Shown: positions 16,958-26,227, numbered from the stretch's first letter. The stretch: 64,000 bases of DNA from Nibribacter ruber (GCF_009913235.1 NZ_CP047897.1:310001-374000), one strand, 5' to 3'. Notes: generated from the letters alone by a model not told the origin. Numbers and translations are program-made.

Positions 16958-17575
16958 ATGCACGAAACCCCAGAATTAAACGCCGGGTATTGGTCCAGCC
17001 GATACCAGCAAAAGGAGACCGGTTGGGATGCAGGATTTATCACCGCCCCCTTAGAAACGTACATCAATCAGCTTGAAAACAAAGACCTTTCCATCCTGAT
17101 TCCGGGGTGCGGCCACGGCCATGAGGCTGAGTTCCTGCACCGGCAAGGATTCCCGCAGGTCTACCTGATGGACTTTGCGCCAGAACCGTTGGAGCGGTTT
17201 AAAAGTAGGAATCCCAACTTTCCGGCAGACCATCTGCTGCAACAGGATTTCTTCCAGCACACAGCCCTTACCTTTGATTTGATTTTAGAGCAGACCTTTT
17301 TCTGCGCCTTGCCCAGAAACCGTAGGCCTGACTACGCCAGAAAGATGTTTGACCTGTTAAAACCCGGCGGGAAGTTAGTGGGCGTCTTGTTTTCTGAGGA
17401 ATTTTCTACACCGGGCCCTCCTTATGGGGGCACTCCCCAAGAATACCAGGCTTATTTTGAGCCATATTTTACGTTTAAAGTGTTTGAGCCCTGCTACAAC
17501 TCTATTCCGCCGCGGGCCGGCAGAGAATGGTTCATGGTGCTGGAGCGCCGTCCAAAACCGCAGTTTATCGCTTAG
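16958..17575 (+). CDS. TPMT-family SAM-dependent methyltransferase
   Basis: A 205-residue protein beginning with the TPMT-family pattern YWSSRYQQKETGWD and the SAM-binding loop ILIPGCGHGHEAEFL, then LMDFAPEPLERF and LKPGGKLVGVLF. Thiopurine methyltransferase-like enzymes methylate thiols, halides or metalloids such as tellurite; which applies here is unknown. It is transcribed divergently from the coiled-coil gene with 110 nt between them. A palindrome follows 45 nt after the stop. Confidence 0.85.
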   Translation: MHETPELNAGYWSSRYQQKETGWDAGFITAPLETYINQLENKDLSILIPGCGHGHEAEFLHRQGFPQVYLMDFAPEPLERFKSRNPNFPADHLLQQDFFQHTALTFDLILEQTFFCALPRNRRPDYARKMFDLLKPGGKLVGVLFSEEFSTPGPPYGGTPQEYQAYFEPYFTFKVFEPCYNSIPPRAGREWFMVLERRPKPQFIA

Positions 17576-17619
17576 ATTATGTACTTTTGGGCATTGAACT
17601 AGGCTACTTGTCTTAGTCT

Positions 17620-17659
17620 CCGTTTTTGGCCTGTTTTCTGGAAAATAACCAAAAAACGG
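17620..17659. repeat. Dispersed palindrome copy 9
   Basis: CCGTTTTTGGCCTGTTTTC and GAAAATAACCAAAAAACGG arms between the TPMT-like gene and kdsA. Confidence 0.85.
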
Positions 17660-17712
17660 CACTTAACACTGGCTACTAGTTCCTGTTTACTGCACACTGA
17701 AAATTGATTCCA

Positions 17713-18525
17713 ATGAATATCTCCATTCCTAAATTACAGCACACAGATTCTGGCAACTTCTTTTTAATGGCCGGACCTTGCGCCATTGAGGGCGAGGAAA
17801 TGGCCCTTCAGATTGCCGAAGAGCTGGTGCGCATTACCAACCGCCTGCGTATTCCGCTTATTTTCAAAGGATCTTACCGCAAAGCCAACCGTTCCCGCCT
17901 GGATTCTTTCACAGGCATTGGCGATGAGAAAGCATTGAAGATTTTGGCTAAGGTTAGCCAGACCTTTGGTATCCCCACCGTCACTGACATTCATGAAAGC
18001 CATGAGGCCGCCATAGCCGCAGCCTATGTGGACGTTCTGCAAATCCCAGCTTTCCTGTGCCGTCAAACTGATTTGTTAGTAGCCGCTGCGCAAACCGGCA
18101 AGGTGGTGAACATCAAAAAAGGCCAGTTCCTTTCTGGAGAGTCTATGCGTTTTGCCGTAGATAAGGTGAAAGAATCAGGCAATGCCAACGTGATTTTAAC
18201 AGACCGCGGCAACACGTTCGGGTACTCAGACATGGTGGTGGACTTCCGGAACATACCAGCCATGCAGGAGAACCAGGTACCGGTGGTGATGGATGTTACC
18301 CATTCCTTGCAACAACCCAACCAAGCCTCAGGCGTGACGGGCGGCAAGCCGGCCTTGATTGAGACCATTGCCAAAGCAGCCATTGCCGTAGGCGCTGACG
18401 GGCTTTTCATTGAAACCCACCCAACCCCCGCCACTGCCAAATCTGACGGCGCTAACATGCTCCAATTGTCAAATTTAGAAAGTCTGCTGGAGAAGCTGGT
18501 GAGAATCAGAGAAGCGGTGCGGTAA
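17713..18525 (+). CDS. kdsA: 3-deoxy-8-phosphooctulonate synthase (KDO-8-P synthase)
   Basis: About 270 residues from ATG 17713 (MNISIPKLQHTD); a TTG 9 nt upstream is less likely. Signature segments are MAGPCAIEGEEMALQIAEEL start, FKGSYRKANRSRLDSFTGIG, TDIHESHEA, QIPAFLCRQTDLL and GADGLFIETHPTPATAKSDG. The enzyme condenses phosphoenolpyruvate and arabinose 5-phosphate to KDO-8-phosphate for lipopolysaccharide inner core, confirming a Gram-negative envelope. It has a Cys in place of nothing obvious that would distinguish metal type, so I leave metal dependence open. The gene ends in a long palindrome. Confidence 0.96.
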   Translation: MNISIPKLQHTDSGNFFLMAGPCAIEGEEMALQIAEELVRITNRLRIPLIFKGSYRKANRSRLDSFTGIGDEKALKILAKVSQTFGIPTVTDIHESHEAAIAAAYVDVLQIPAFLCRQTDLLVAAAQTGKVVNIKKGQFLSGESMRFAVDKVKESGNANVILTDRGNTFGYSDMVVDFRNIPAMQENQVPVVMDVTHSLQQPNQASGVTGGKPALIETIAKAAIAVGADGLFIETHPTPATAKSDGANMLQLSNLESLLEKLVRIREAVR

Positions 18526-18592
18526 TGATTAGTGAATAATGACTAATAATCTTTTACTAGTCTTACATAATTAATTCACTTCCTATACACTT

Positions 18593-18648
18593 AAAGCCCT
18601 TCCTTTTTGGCCTGTTTTCTAGAAAACAGGCCAAAAAGGAAGGGCTTT
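18593..18648. repeat. Dispersed palindrome copy 10, perfect 56-bp palindrome
   Basis: The 28-nt left half ending TTTTTGGCCTGTTTTCT is followed by its exact reverse complement. Here the usual CG next to the T run is CC and its partner GG, a paired change. The outer arms AAAGCCCTT/AAGGGCTTT are unique to this locus. It lies between convergent genes. Confidence 0.95.
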
Positions 18649-18706
18649 TTATGGTTGGACCATTTCAATAATGAAAAGCTAATAACTGGTGGTTAATCAC
18701 TGATCA

Positions 18707-19492
18707 TTAGAAGCGTAATGTGAAGTTTTGTTTTGGCTGGTTCTTCCGGAAGAAGACGAGGCCTATGTAGAACAGGTCAACAGTGATCATCACTTGCGGA
18801 TGGGCCTTGATATTTTGCCAGGCCTGGGCCATTTCACTGGACCAGTAAATATCGTCAAAGATGAAAACGCTGTCTTCATGGGCTTTTTGCAAGCATTGCT
18901 CAAAATAGGCAAGGGTAGGAGCCAGCCGGTGGTTGCCGTCAAAGAACACGAAGTCTAGCTGCCCCATTTTGTCCAGGGTTTCCGGCAGCGTGTTATCCAT
19001 ATTCCCTTCCACCAGACGCACATTCTGCAAGCCTAGCTTGGTAAAGTTTCGGCGGGCTTGGGTAGCAATGGCCGGGCAGCCTTCCAAGGTGTACACTTGG
19101 GCAGTTTGCCGGGCTAGGGCTAAGTAGGAAGTGGTGAGGCCCAATGAGGTTCCCAGTTCCAAAATGGTGCCGGGCTTGAAATGATTGGCCAGCCTGAACA
19201 GCAGCTGGCCCAGGCGGGCTGGTTTGGCTGCAGTTTTAGCAATGGAGGCAATCGTTTTCTTTTTGGTTTTGCCCGTATGTGATCCTGCCCCGAAGTCTGT
19301 GACCTCTAACACCGTGTTATTAGTCAATAACTCCTTCCGTAAGGCTTCCACCTTGTCATAGGCCAGAAAGTAGCCCGTGTGGTGGATGGTGAAACAGTAC
19401 AGATTGAAAACAAACGGGGAGTGCAATCCATGCGCATTCCCTGAACGCCACCAGAAAGCGGCGTATCTTAAAACCATGCCAGCGTGCTGCAA
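18707..19492 (-). CDS. Class I SAM-dependent O-methyltransferase-like protein
   Basis: A 261-residue protein. The middle holds a Rossmann-type SAM site, TILELGTSLGLTTSYLALA, then VYTLEGCPAIATQARRNF and LDFVFFDGNHRLAPTLAYF, the catechol-O-methyltransferase-like layout. The N-terminal 90 residues (WWRSGNAHGLHSPFVFNLY) match a Bacteroidota-specific group whose substrate is unknown. It starts 15 nt after the apaG stop on the same strand, so it is probably second in an apaG operon. Its stop lies in the outer arm of the inverted repeat around palindrome copy 10. Confidence 0.78.
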   Translation of the reverse strand: MQHAGMVLRYAAFWWRSGNAHGLHSPFVFNLYCFTIHHTGYFLAYDKVEALRKELLTNNTVLEVTDFGAGSHTGKTKKKTIASIAKTAAKPARLGQLLFRLANHFKPGTILELGTSLGLTTSYLALARQTAQVYTLEGCPAIATQARRNFTKLGLQNVRLVEGNMDNTLPETLDKMGQLDFVFFDGNHRLAPTLAYFEQCLQKAHEDSVFIFDDIYWSSEMAQAWQNIKAHPQVMITVDLFYIGLVFFRKNQPKQNFTLRF

Positions 19493-19507
19493 GAAAAGAG
19501 GGGTAGG

Positions 19508-19894
19508 TTAGTTGAGCTTATACGGAACAATGAGGGTGAATTCAGGGATGGTGGCGTAGAATTGTCTGCCGTCCACCAGGCGCTCCATCAGGAAGGTGCC
19601 CTCCATCTTGCCAATGCCGGTCTTGAGGTTGCACCCCGACACGTATTGATGCGACTCGCCTGGTTCCAGCACTGGCTGCTGGCCCACTACACCTTCGCCC
19701 TCTACTTCCCGTATTTCATTGTTAGAATCAAAGATATGCCAGTGGCGGCGTAACAACTTTACCGTAAATTCGCTGTTGTTTTCAATGGTGATTCTGTACG
19801 CGAAAACAAAGTGCTGCTGCGCCGGACTGGAATAGTCTGGCAGGTAGTTGGTAGTGACCAAAACATTCACTCCTTGATTTGTTTTCGTATCCAT
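19508..19894 (-). CDS. apaG: ApaG-family protein
   Basis: A 128-residue protein of typical ApaG length. Features include YRITIENNSEFTVKLLRRHW, FDSNNEIREVEGEGVVGQQP and YVSGCNLKTGIGKMEGTF, the conserved FN3-like core of the family. ApaG has been linked to Co2+ resistance and diadenosine tetraphosphate metabolism in enterobacteria, but its biochemical role is not settled. It leads a two-gene minus-strand unit with the methyltransferase and is divergent from ung. Confidence 0.92.
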   Translation of the reverse strand: MDTKTNQGVNVLVTTNYLPDYSSPAQQHFVFAYRITIENNSEFTVKLLRRHWHIFDSNNEIREVEGEGVVGQQPVLEPGESHQYVSGCNLKTGIGKMEGTFLMERLVDGRQFYATIPEFTLIVPYKLN

Positions 19895-20003
19895 GCGTGC
19901 CGTTTGTTGGTAAGAAAAGGAACAGCTATCCTGGTGGATTAGTTTAGCCAGCCGGATTCATACCCTAAAAATACGTGAAAATCCTTTAAAGATATAGAAA
20001 TCT

Positions 20004-20666
20004 ATGCAGGTAAAGATAGAATCAAGTTGGCAGGAGGTGCTACAAGACGAGTTTGAAAAGCCGTACTTCAAGAATATGACGCAGTTTGTGAAGGAAGAAT
20101 ATGCCCGCACAGAGGTTTACCCGCCCGGCAAACTCATTTTCCATGCCTTTGAAGAATGTCCCTTTGACCAAGTGCGTGTGGTAATTCTAGGCCAGGACCC
20201 GTACCACGGGAAAGGGCAGGCCAACGGCTTGGCGTTCTCAGTGGCTGAGGGTGTGCGCACGCCGCCCTCCCTGCAAAATATTTTCAAGGAGATTCATTCT
20301 GATTTGGGCAAACCCATTCCGGCCACAGGAAATTTGGAGCGCTGGGCAGAACAGGGCGTCCTTTTGCTTAATGCTACCCTCACGGTACGAGCGCATGAGG
20401 CAGGTTCTCACCAGAAAAAAGGCTGGGAGGAATTTACAGACGCCGTCATCCAGAAAGTATCTGACTTGAAAGTGCACGTAGTATTCATGCTGTGGGGCGC
20501 ATATGCACAGAAGAAAGGTGCCGTCATAGACGAGAAGAAGCACCTGGTGCTAAGAGCGGCCCACCCGTCTCCGTTTGCCGCTGACAAAGGCTTCTTTGGC
20601 ACCCGGCACTTCAGCAAGGCCAATGCCTACCTCAAGCAACACGGATTGCCCGAGATTGAATGGTAA
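20004..20666 (+). CDS. ung: Uracil-DNA glycosylase, family 1
   Basis: A 220-residue protein with the family 1 motifs GQDPYHGKGQANGLAFSV (catalytic Asp at about residue 65) and HPSPFAADKGFFGTRHFS (catalytic His at about 187), plus LLLNATLTVR. It removes uracil from DNA arising by cytosine deamination or dUTP incorporation, starting base-excision repair. No neighbour is functionally linked. A strong terminator and a palindrome lie between it and the convergent lepB. Confidence 0.97.
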   Translation: MQVKIESSWQEVLQDEFEKPYFKNMTQFVKEEYARTEVYPPGKLIFHAFEECPFDQVRVVILGQDPYHGKGQANGLAFSVAEGVRTPPSLQNIFKEIHSDLGKPIPATGNLERWAEQGVLLLNATLTVRAHEAGSHQKKGWEEFTDAVIQKVSDLKVHVVFMLWGAYAQKKGAVIDEKKHLVLRAAHPSPFAADKGFFGTRHFSKANAYLKQHGLPEIEW

Positions 20667-20680
20667 TGCAGGTATTTACA

Positions 20681-20719
20681 AAAAAGAGAGGCCGCCCATA
20701 ATAGGCGGCCTCTCTTTTT
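20681..20719. terminator. Bidirectional terminator between ung and lepB
   Basis: AAAAAGAGAGGCCGCC pairs exactly with GGCGGCCTCTCTTTTT over a 7-nt loop. Confidence 0.9.
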
Positions 20720-20726
20720 ATGCAAC

Positions 20727-20767
20727 GTCGTTTTTGGCCTCTTTTCTTGAAAACAAGCCAAAAACGT
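20727..20767. repeat. Dispersed palindrome copy 11
   Basis: CGTTTTTGGCCTCTTTTCTT and AAAACAAGCCAAAAACG arms, ending 6 nt before the lepB stop codon on the minus strand. Confidence 0.88.
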
Positions 20768-20772
20768 AAGTG

Positions 20773-21873
20773 TTATTCTATGCCCATGAAGATGCGGCTC
20801 CAGCGAATCTTGTTCAACAGGCCTTCATTCGGGTCAGCGGACATCCATACTAAAACGGCCTTGCCTACCACGTGGTCTTCAGGTACGAAGCCCCAGTAGC
20901 GCGAGTCCAGGGAGTCATGGCGGTTGTCGCCCATCATCCAGTAGTAGTTTTGCTTGAAGGTGTATTCTTTGATCTGCTTCCCGCCAATGGTAATGGTAGA
21001 ATCCGTCACCACTACGTCCTCGTTGCCTTCATACCGTCTAATGACCATTTCATACAAGGGAATGGTCTGGGCATTGATTTGCACGGTCATGCCTTCCTTT
21101 GGTACTACAAAAGGCCCGAAGTTATCTTTGTTGTACGGGTACATGGACGGCTTGAAGGGGAACACCTTGTCATCTACCGCACCTACCTTATCACTCTGCA
21201 ACTCTATGCGCTGAATGAAGTCATAAGTAGCCAGTTTCTTGGCCGTCTCTGGCGTGGTGTTGATCTGGTAGCCCTGTACGCCGTAGGTAGGGTAAATGTC
21301 GGTGATGTTGTGCTCTTTAAAGAACTTCGGGTTGATGGGGTTCTGGCTGAGCAGCAAGTAAGAATACTGTACCTTCTCAGGTTCTGGCAACAACTTGCCG
21401 TTGATGTACACCTGCATGTTGCGCATCTCAATCTTGTCACCAGCAATGGCAATGCAGCGCTTGATGTAGTTGGTACGCAAATCTGCGGGGTGCTGCTCTT
21501 CCGGTGGGTAGTTGAAGACCACCACGTCATTGTTCTTCACGGTGGTAAAGCCCGGCAAACGGTGCGACTTCAGCTGGATGGCGTCTGAGTAGGAGGGAAT
21601 ATCCGTTCCCCAGATGGTCTGGTGGGTGAGGGGCACCTGCAAGGGCGTCATGGGGGTACGCGGGCCGTAGTGCAGCTTGCTCACAAACAGGTAATCGCCT
21701 ACCAGCAATGACTTCTCCATGGAAGGAGTAGGAATGGTATACGCCTCAAAGGTGGCCCACCGGATCAAGGTGGCGGCTACTACGGCAAAGAGAATGGCAT
21801 CTCCCCACTCGCGCAGAAATCCTTTGCGTTGCTTCGGTTTTGATTCTTTCTTGGTCCAGAAACGGGTGCTCAT
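20773..21873 (-). CDS. lepB: Signal peptidase I
   Basis: A 366-residue protein, long for the family because of an insertion of about 130 residues between the catalytic boxes, as is usual in Bacteroidota. There is an N-terminal membrane anchor (DAILFAVVAATLIRWATF), catalytic Ser51 in IPTPSMEKSLLVGD, catalytic Lys138 in NYIKRCIAIAGD, and box E GDNRHDSLDSRYWGFVP. It cleaves signal peptides from exported proteins at the outer face of the inner membrane. It is the last gene of a minus-strand operon, 10 nt after dapB. Confidence 0.96.
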   Translation of the reverse strand: MSTRFWTKKESKPKQRKGFLREWGDAILFAVVAATLIRWATFEAYTIPTPSMEKSLLVGDYLFVSKLHYGPRTPMTPLQVPLTHQTIWGTDIPSYSDAIQLKSHRLPGFTTVKNNDVVVFNYPPEEQHPADLRTNYIKRCIAIAGDKIEMRNMQVYINGKLLPEPEKVQYSYLLLSQNPINPKFFKEHNITDIYPTYGVQGYQINTTPETAKKLATYDFIQRIELQSDKVGAVDDKVFPFKPSMYPYNKDNFGPFVVPKEGMTVQINAQTIPLYEMVIRRYEGNEDVVVTDSTITIGGKQIKEYTFKQNYYWMMGDNRHDSLDSRYWGFVPEDHVVGKAVLVWMSADPNEGLLNKIRWSRIFMGIE

Positions 21874-21883
21874 GTAATCTTAG

Positions 21884-22600
21884 TTAAAGTTGCAGCAAAT
21901 CAGTCATGCCAAAAATACCCTGCTTGCCTGGTAGCCATTCGGCGGCCAGGAGGGCGCCGGCGGCAAATCCTTCTCTGCTGTGCGCAATATGGTGTAATTC
22001 AAAAGTGTCGTTGGGAGAGGTGTACTGCACTACGTGCGTGCCCACCACTTCGCCCTCGCGTTCAGATTCAATGCCCAGAATGTCCGGTGAGGTGGTCTTA
22101 TCGTTCACCCAGCCTTGCTTGTCTGGGTAGTTTTTCAGGATTCCTTCGGCAATGGTGAGGGCCGTGCCGCTGGGCTGGTCTAGCTTGTGTACGTGGTGAA
22201 TCTCCTTTACCTGCACGCCATATTCTGGGTACTGTTGCATTTTTTGGGCAACGTACTCATTGAAATGGAAAAACAGGTTTACGCCCACGCTAAAATTAGA
22301 GGCATAGAACAAGGCGCCGTTGTGCTGCTGGCACGTAGCAGTTACCTGGGGCAGGTGCTGTAACCAACCCGTAGTACCACACACTACCGGAATGCCCTTC
22401 TCCAGGCAGGTCATGATATTGCTAACCGCAGCATCTGGGCTGGTGAATTCAATGGCCACGTCTACCTGGTCTTTGGTGTAAGAGGCAAGGGTAGAAGCAT
22501 CCTCTACAGACAGTGCAGCTACAATTTGGTGTCCTTTGGCCAGGGCGAGACGTTCAATGGTACGCCCCATTTTTCCATAGCCAATAAGCAGTATGCGCAT
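21884..22600 (-). CDS. dapB: 4-hydroxy-tetrahydrodipicolinate reductase
   Basis: A 238-residue protein with the nucleotide-binding loop ILLIGYGKMGRTIERLA, the central VVCGTTGWLQ, the substrate/catalytic segment VKEIHHVHKLDQPSGTALTI and the C-terminal FEHIAHSREGFAAG-like stretch (here LHHIAHSREGFAAGALLAA). It reduces the dapA product in the lysine and diaminopimelate pathway that feeds peptidoglycan. It sits 3 nt after the DUF5683 gene and 10 nt before lepB, so all are likely one transcript of envelope genes. Confidence 0.96.
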   Translation of the reverse strand: MRILLIGYGKMGRTIERLALAKGHQIVAALSVEDASTLASYTKDQVDVAIEFTSPDAAVSNIMTCLEKGIPVVCGTTGWLQHLPQVTATCQQHNGALFYASNFSVGVNLFFHFNEYVAQKMQQYPEYGVQVKEIHHVHKLDQPSGTALTIAEGILKNYPDKQGWVNDKTTSPDILGIESEREGEVVGTHVVQYTSPNDTFELHHIAHSREGFAAGALLAAEWLPGKQGIFGMTDLLQL

Positions 22601-22603
22601 TAC

Positions 22604-23251
22604 TTAGTTTTTAAGATTGAGCTGGAGCGTGAACATGGGAGCATACGCCGAATTGGCTACTCTCTGCAAGCCGGGCGTGATCTGCAAGGACAAGTCATCG
22701 CTTACATCAAACCCTTTCAAGTGGGCATCTACGTGGGCTTCCATCACGTTCAAACCATACGCCAGCACTGCCAAGATAATATCTAAATCTCTATATTTCC
22801 TGAAAAAGTCTCTGGACCTGCGTAAGTTGTTAGTGCCTTGGTTGTTAGGTAATTCTAAGCTGTACCCGTACACATCAACGTAGGCGTCTACTGTGTTCTC
22901 ATCACCGTCCAGGCGGGCTTCCAACGCACGGGCAAAGCCCTGGTACTTGCGGTTGTTGTCATAGATGAAGTAGCCAATCACTCCGCCGGTGGCATAGATC
23001 AAGGGAATCTTCCAGTAGCTTTTGTTGTAGGCTTGCCCCAGCCCCGGCAGCACCGCTGAATAAAAGGCGGCCTTGGCCGGCTTGCTCCAGTCTACCAGAA
23101 AGCGTTTTTTGGCGGCGGTGGTATCAATGGCCGGCTGCGTGGGCACTACCACAGAATCAGGAGTTGCTGTAATGACTTGTGCCTTTGCCTCTGGTAAATT
23201 ACCCAAAGCAAAGGCACACGTCATGAAAAATACGGCTGCAATAGACCGCAT
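22604..23251 (-). CDS. DUF5683 family exported membrane protein
   Basis: A 215-residue protein with signal peptide MRSIAAVFFMTCAFALGNLP. The conserved core WSKPAKAAFYSAVLPGLGQA then YNKSYWKIPLIYATGGVIGY, and later DLDIILAVLAYGLNVMEAHV, matches DUF5683, a Bacteroidota family almost always found between parB and dapB/lepB. Function is unknown; hydrophobic segments suggest a membrane location. It starts 1 nt after the parB stop. Confidence 0.88.
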   Translation of the reverse strand: MRSIAAVFFMTCAFALGNLPEAKAQVITATPDSVVVPTQPAIDTTAAKKRFLVDWSKPAKAAFYSAVLPGLGQAYNKSYWKIPLIYATGGVIGYFIYDNNRKYQGFARALEARLDGDENTVDAYVDVYGYSLELPNNQGTNNLRRSRDFFRKYRDLDIILAVLAYGLNVMEAHVDAHLKGFDVSDDLSLQITPGLQRVANSAYAPMFTLQLNLKN

Positions 23252-23252
23252 A

Positions 23253-24161
23253 TTAAGAGTAGTTTAAGATTTCAAGAATGCGGTTCAGGTCATCTACAGA
23301 GACAAACGGGATTTTGATTTCGCCTTTGCCCTCAGGCGTGGACTTTACCTGTATACGCGTGCCGAAATAGGTAGATAACCTGGTTTCCACCCGCTTTACT
23401 TCATTCTCTAACGGATGCAGGTTGAGTTTGGTCTGCGGGTCAGGCTTTTTGTTTTCCTGGTTGATCTTTCGTACCAGTTCCTCCACCTTGCGTACGCTCA
23501 GCTCTTCGTTCACAATCTTGCGGTAGATCTCCAGCTGCATCTCCACGTCTTCCATGTTGATGATGGCGCGAGCGTGGCCCATGGAGATGAGGTTGTCCCG
23601 GATGCCAATCTGGATGTCTGGCGGCAACTTCAGCAAACGCAGGTAGTTGGTGACCGTGGTGCGTTTCTTGCCTACGCGGTCGCCCAGTTCTTCCTGCTTT
23701 AAGCTACACTCCGTTAAGAGGCGCTGATAGCTGAGGGCAATCTCTATGGCATTGAGATTTTCACGCTGAATGTTCTCAATCAGGGCCATTTCCAGCATTT
23801 GCTGGTCATCTGCCTTTCTGATGTAGGCGGGAATGGTATCCAACCCTGCCAGTTTAGCGGCCTGGAACCTACGCTCCCCTGAAATCAACTGATAGGCGTC
23901 TGCATTTAGCTGACGCACCGTGATAGGCTGGATGATGCCCTGTACCCGAATGGACTCGGCAAGTTCCTCTAACGCGGTTTGGTCAAAGTGCGTGCGGGGC
24001 TGAAACGGGTTGGTTTCAATCTGGGTTAAGGCTATATCCGCGATGGTGTTAACGGCGTTAGGGGTGACAGGAGATTCTTTACGCTCATAGCTGCCCGAAA
24101 TGAGGGCATTGAGGCCTCTTCCAAGGCCTCCTGGTTTTTTCTTGGCTGAATTATCAGTCAT
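23253..24161 (-). CDS. parB: Chromosome-partitioning protein ParB
   Basis: A 302-residue ParB. The N-terminal CTPase/nuclease-like domain shows NPFQPRTHFDQTALEELAES, SGERRFQAAKLAGL and ENIQRENLNAIE; a helix-turn-helix domain for parS follows (KRTTVTNYLRLLKLP), then a C-terminal dimerisation domain. ParB loads at parS sites by CTP-dependent sliding and works with ParA in origin segregation. It lies 20 nt after parA. I did not find a clear parS (TGTTTCACGTGAAACA) in the window. Confidence 0.97.
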   Translation of the reverse strand: MTDNSAKKKPGGLGRGLNALISGSYERKESPVTPNAVNTIADIALTQIETNPFQPRTHFDQTALEELAESIRVQGIIQPITVRQLNADAYQLISGERRFQAAKLAGLDTIPAYIRKADDQQMLEMALIENIQRENLNAIEIALSYQRLLTECSLKQEELGDRVGKKRTTVTNYLRLLKLPPDIQIGIRDNLISMGHARAIINMEDVEMQLEIYRKIVNEELSVRKVEELVRKINQENKKPDPQTKLNLHPLENEVKRVETRLSTYFGTRIQVKSTPEGKGEIKIPFVSVDDLNRILEILNYS

Positions 24162-24181
24162 GTACGTTTTCTGCTTAAAAA

Positions 24182-24961
24182 TTATTGGGCAACGGCTACG
24201 CCGTTTTTCTCCACAATCTCGCGGGCCAGGTTCAGGTAACTGATGGCGCCTTTGCTTTCTGCATCATGCAAAATAGCCGGCACGCCAAAGGAAGGAGACT
24301 CGCTCAGCTTCACGTTTCTAGGGATGATAGTATCAAATACCATCTGCTGGAAGTGCATTTTCACTTCTTCCACCACTTGGTTAGACAAGCGCAGACGCAC
24401 GTCATACATGGTCAACAGCAAGCCTTCAATCTCCAGTTCTGGGTTCAACCGTGACTGGATAATCTTGATGGTGTTGAGCAATTTGCCCAAACCTTCCAAG
24501 GCGAAGTACTCACACTGCACCGGAATGATCACGGAGTCTGCGGCCGTCAAAGAGTTCACCGTAATGAGGCCCAAAGAAGGAGAGCAGTCAATGATGATGA
24601 AGTCATACTTGTCCTTGAACGGCACCAGCACCTCTTTCATCTTTTCCTCGCGGTTGGGCAGGTTAATCATCTCAACCTCAGCACCTACCAAGTCAATGTG
24701 AGAAGGAATGAGGTCCAGGAAATCTATAGGCGAAGTCATGATGATGCTACTGGCGTCAATGCCATCTACCATGCACTCATAGATGCTGTTCTCAATGTCC
24801 TTGGGGTCAAACCCAATCCCTGAGGTGGCGTTGGCCTGTGGGTCTGCGTCTACCAAAAGGGTTTTAAATTCTAAAGCGGCTAAGCTTGCTGCCAGGTTGA
24901 TGGCCGATGTGGTTTTGCCCACACCGCCTTTTTGGTTGGCAACGGCAATTATTTTTCCCAT
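24182..24961 (-). CDS. parA: Chromosome-partitioning ATPase ParA (Soj)
   Basis: A 259-residue deviant Walker ATPase: [20 protein letters not shown] at the N-terminus, [14 protein letters not shown] (switch), [16 protein letters not shown] (Walker B) and a C-terminal [15 protein letters not shown]. It forms a DNA-bound gradient that moves ParB-parS complexes. Start ATG is 8 nt after the MBL hydrolase stop. A second, separate ParA-like gene is at 62440. Confidence 0.97.
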   Translation of the reverse strand: MGKIIAVANQKGGVGKTTSAINLAASLAALEFKTLLVDADPQANATSGIGFDPKDIENSIYECMVDGIDASSIIMTSPIDFLDLIPSHIDLVGAEVEMINLPNREEKMKEVLVPFKDKYDFIIIDCSPSLGLITVNSLTAADSVIIPVQCEYFALEGLGKLLNTIKIIQSRLNPELEIEGLLLTMYDVRLRLSNQVVEEVKMHFQQMVFDTIIPRNVKLSESPSFGVPAILHDAESKGAISYLNLAREIVEKNGVAVAQ

Positions 24962-24969
24962 TCTAAAAA

Positions 24970-25650
24970 TTACAATTCTATGGTTTGACCAATTTCCAGC
25001 AAGAGCAACTCTTTCTGCTGGCGCCGGGCTAGTTCCAAAGCCTCTACATGATCAATCTCAATGTACGGGAACGTGTCAAAGTGCATCCCAATCACTTTTT
25101 TGGTGTTTACATAGGTGGCGGCCACCAAAGCGTCTTCTACATCCATGGTGAAGTTGTCACCTATGGGCAGCATGGCAAAGTCAACCTTGTAGCGCTCGCC
25201 AATCAGTTTCATATCCAGGGTAAGGGCCGTGTCGCCGGCGTAGTAGAACGTTTTCTCAGCGCTCTCTACCACAAAGCCTGCGGCTACACCTGCGTAGGTG
25301 CCATCTGGCAAGGAGCTGGAGTGGATGGCGGTGACCATTTTTACGGTGCCAAACGGCAGATGCACTTTGCCCCCAATGTTCATAGGGTGTACTTTCTCTA
25401 TGCCTTTGTTCTGGTACCAGCCCACAATCTCATAGATGGCTACCAGAGTGGCACCGGTCTTCTTGAGCAAGTATTCCGCATCGGCCACGTGGTCTGCGTG
25501 CCCATGCGACAGTAATATGTAATCACACTCTATCTGGTCCAGCTTCACGTCAGACGCCAGCGGATTGCCCGAGATAAATGGGTCGAACAAAACCTTGGTG
25601 CCGCCCATGTCCAGCAGAAAACAAGATTGGCCGTAGTAGGTGATTTTCAT
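24970..25650 (-). CDS. UPF0173 metal-dependent hydrolase, MBL fold
   Basis: A 226-residue metallo-beta-lactamase-fold protein starting [20 protein letters not shown]. The metal site is [17 protein letters not shown] (HxHxDH), with [10 protein letters not shown] and [14 protein letters not shown] supplying later ligands. This is the UlaG-like UPF0173 group; no substrate is established. It is the first gene of the parA-parB-DUF5683-dapB-lepB unit, an arrangement seen in related genomes, but its functional link to segregation is unproven. Confidence 0.9.
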   Translation of the reverse strand: MKITYYGQSCFLLDMGGTKVLFDPFISGNPLASDVKLDQIECDYILLSHGHADHVADAEYLLKKTGATLVAIYEIVGWYQNKGIEKVHPMNIGGKVHLPFGTVKMVTAIHSSSLPDGTYAGVAAGFVVESAEKTFYYAGDTALTLDMKLIGERYKVDFAMLPIGDNFTMDVEDALVAATYVNTKKVIGMHFDTFPYIEIDHVEALELARRQQKELLLLEIGQTIEL

Positions 25651-25700
25651 AAAAAGTAGACTTTTTAAGTTCGCGCTATACTAAACAATTTATGCTTTCA

Positions 25701-25708
25701 CAAAGATA
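25701..25708 (-). promoter_or_regulatory. Bacteroidota -7 element of the MBL-par operon
   Basis: The minus strand reads TATCTTTG, matching TAnnTTTG, 51 nt before the MBL start. No TTG was seen at the ideal distance. Confidence 0.45.
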
Positions 25709-26015
25709 CGGGAAATAAAAGATACTTTTTAGCGCAACTTATTAACACTTAGCGGGTATTTATCCCCATTTTCTAAAGAGCCAACCTTGAAGTCAGATGC
25801 TTGTTGAGATATAGTAAAAGCTTGATACTAAATTACTAATGACGCTGCGCGAAGGAAAAAGGCAGTGAAAGGTATCCTTTAGTTAGCACCCAGGCCAGAA
25901 CCGCCTTTTCTTGTACTTTTCTATAACGAGTGCCCCCTCAATCTTCGTTTTTCTGCCCAGTAAAATTCATTCAATTTTGGACGTGGCAAGCAAGACTCCT
26001 ATTAAAACTGATACT

Positions 26016-26055
26016 TCGTTTTTGAGCTATTTTCTGGAAAAGGGGCAAAAAACGA
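26016..26055. repeat. Dispersed palindrome copy 12
   Basis: TCGTTTTTGAGCTATTTTC and GAAAAGGGGCAAAAAACGA arms. It is far from any stop codon, within the long gene-free region. Confidence 0.85.
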
Positions 26056-26144
26056 GTTATAAGTTAAGAGTGAAATCTTTGTGCGTAAACTGGTGTAAGG
26101 TAAAGGGACGGTCATGGTCTGTTGAGTGCGCATACGAGAAGTAG

Positions 26145-26173
26145 TGTAGTGTCGATTCGTAGAACGACGCTAC
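26145..26173. repeat. Short palindrome, second family, copy B
   Basis: TAGTGTCGATTCGTAGAACGACGCTA shares GAACGACGCTA and the opposite arm with 9521-9546. It borders the structured GC-rich segment. Confidence 0.45.
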
Positions 26174-26227
26174 AACCGGCGGTCTAGGCCGCAAGGCCGG
26201 GCCGGTCACGTGCCAGCAGGTAGAAAC

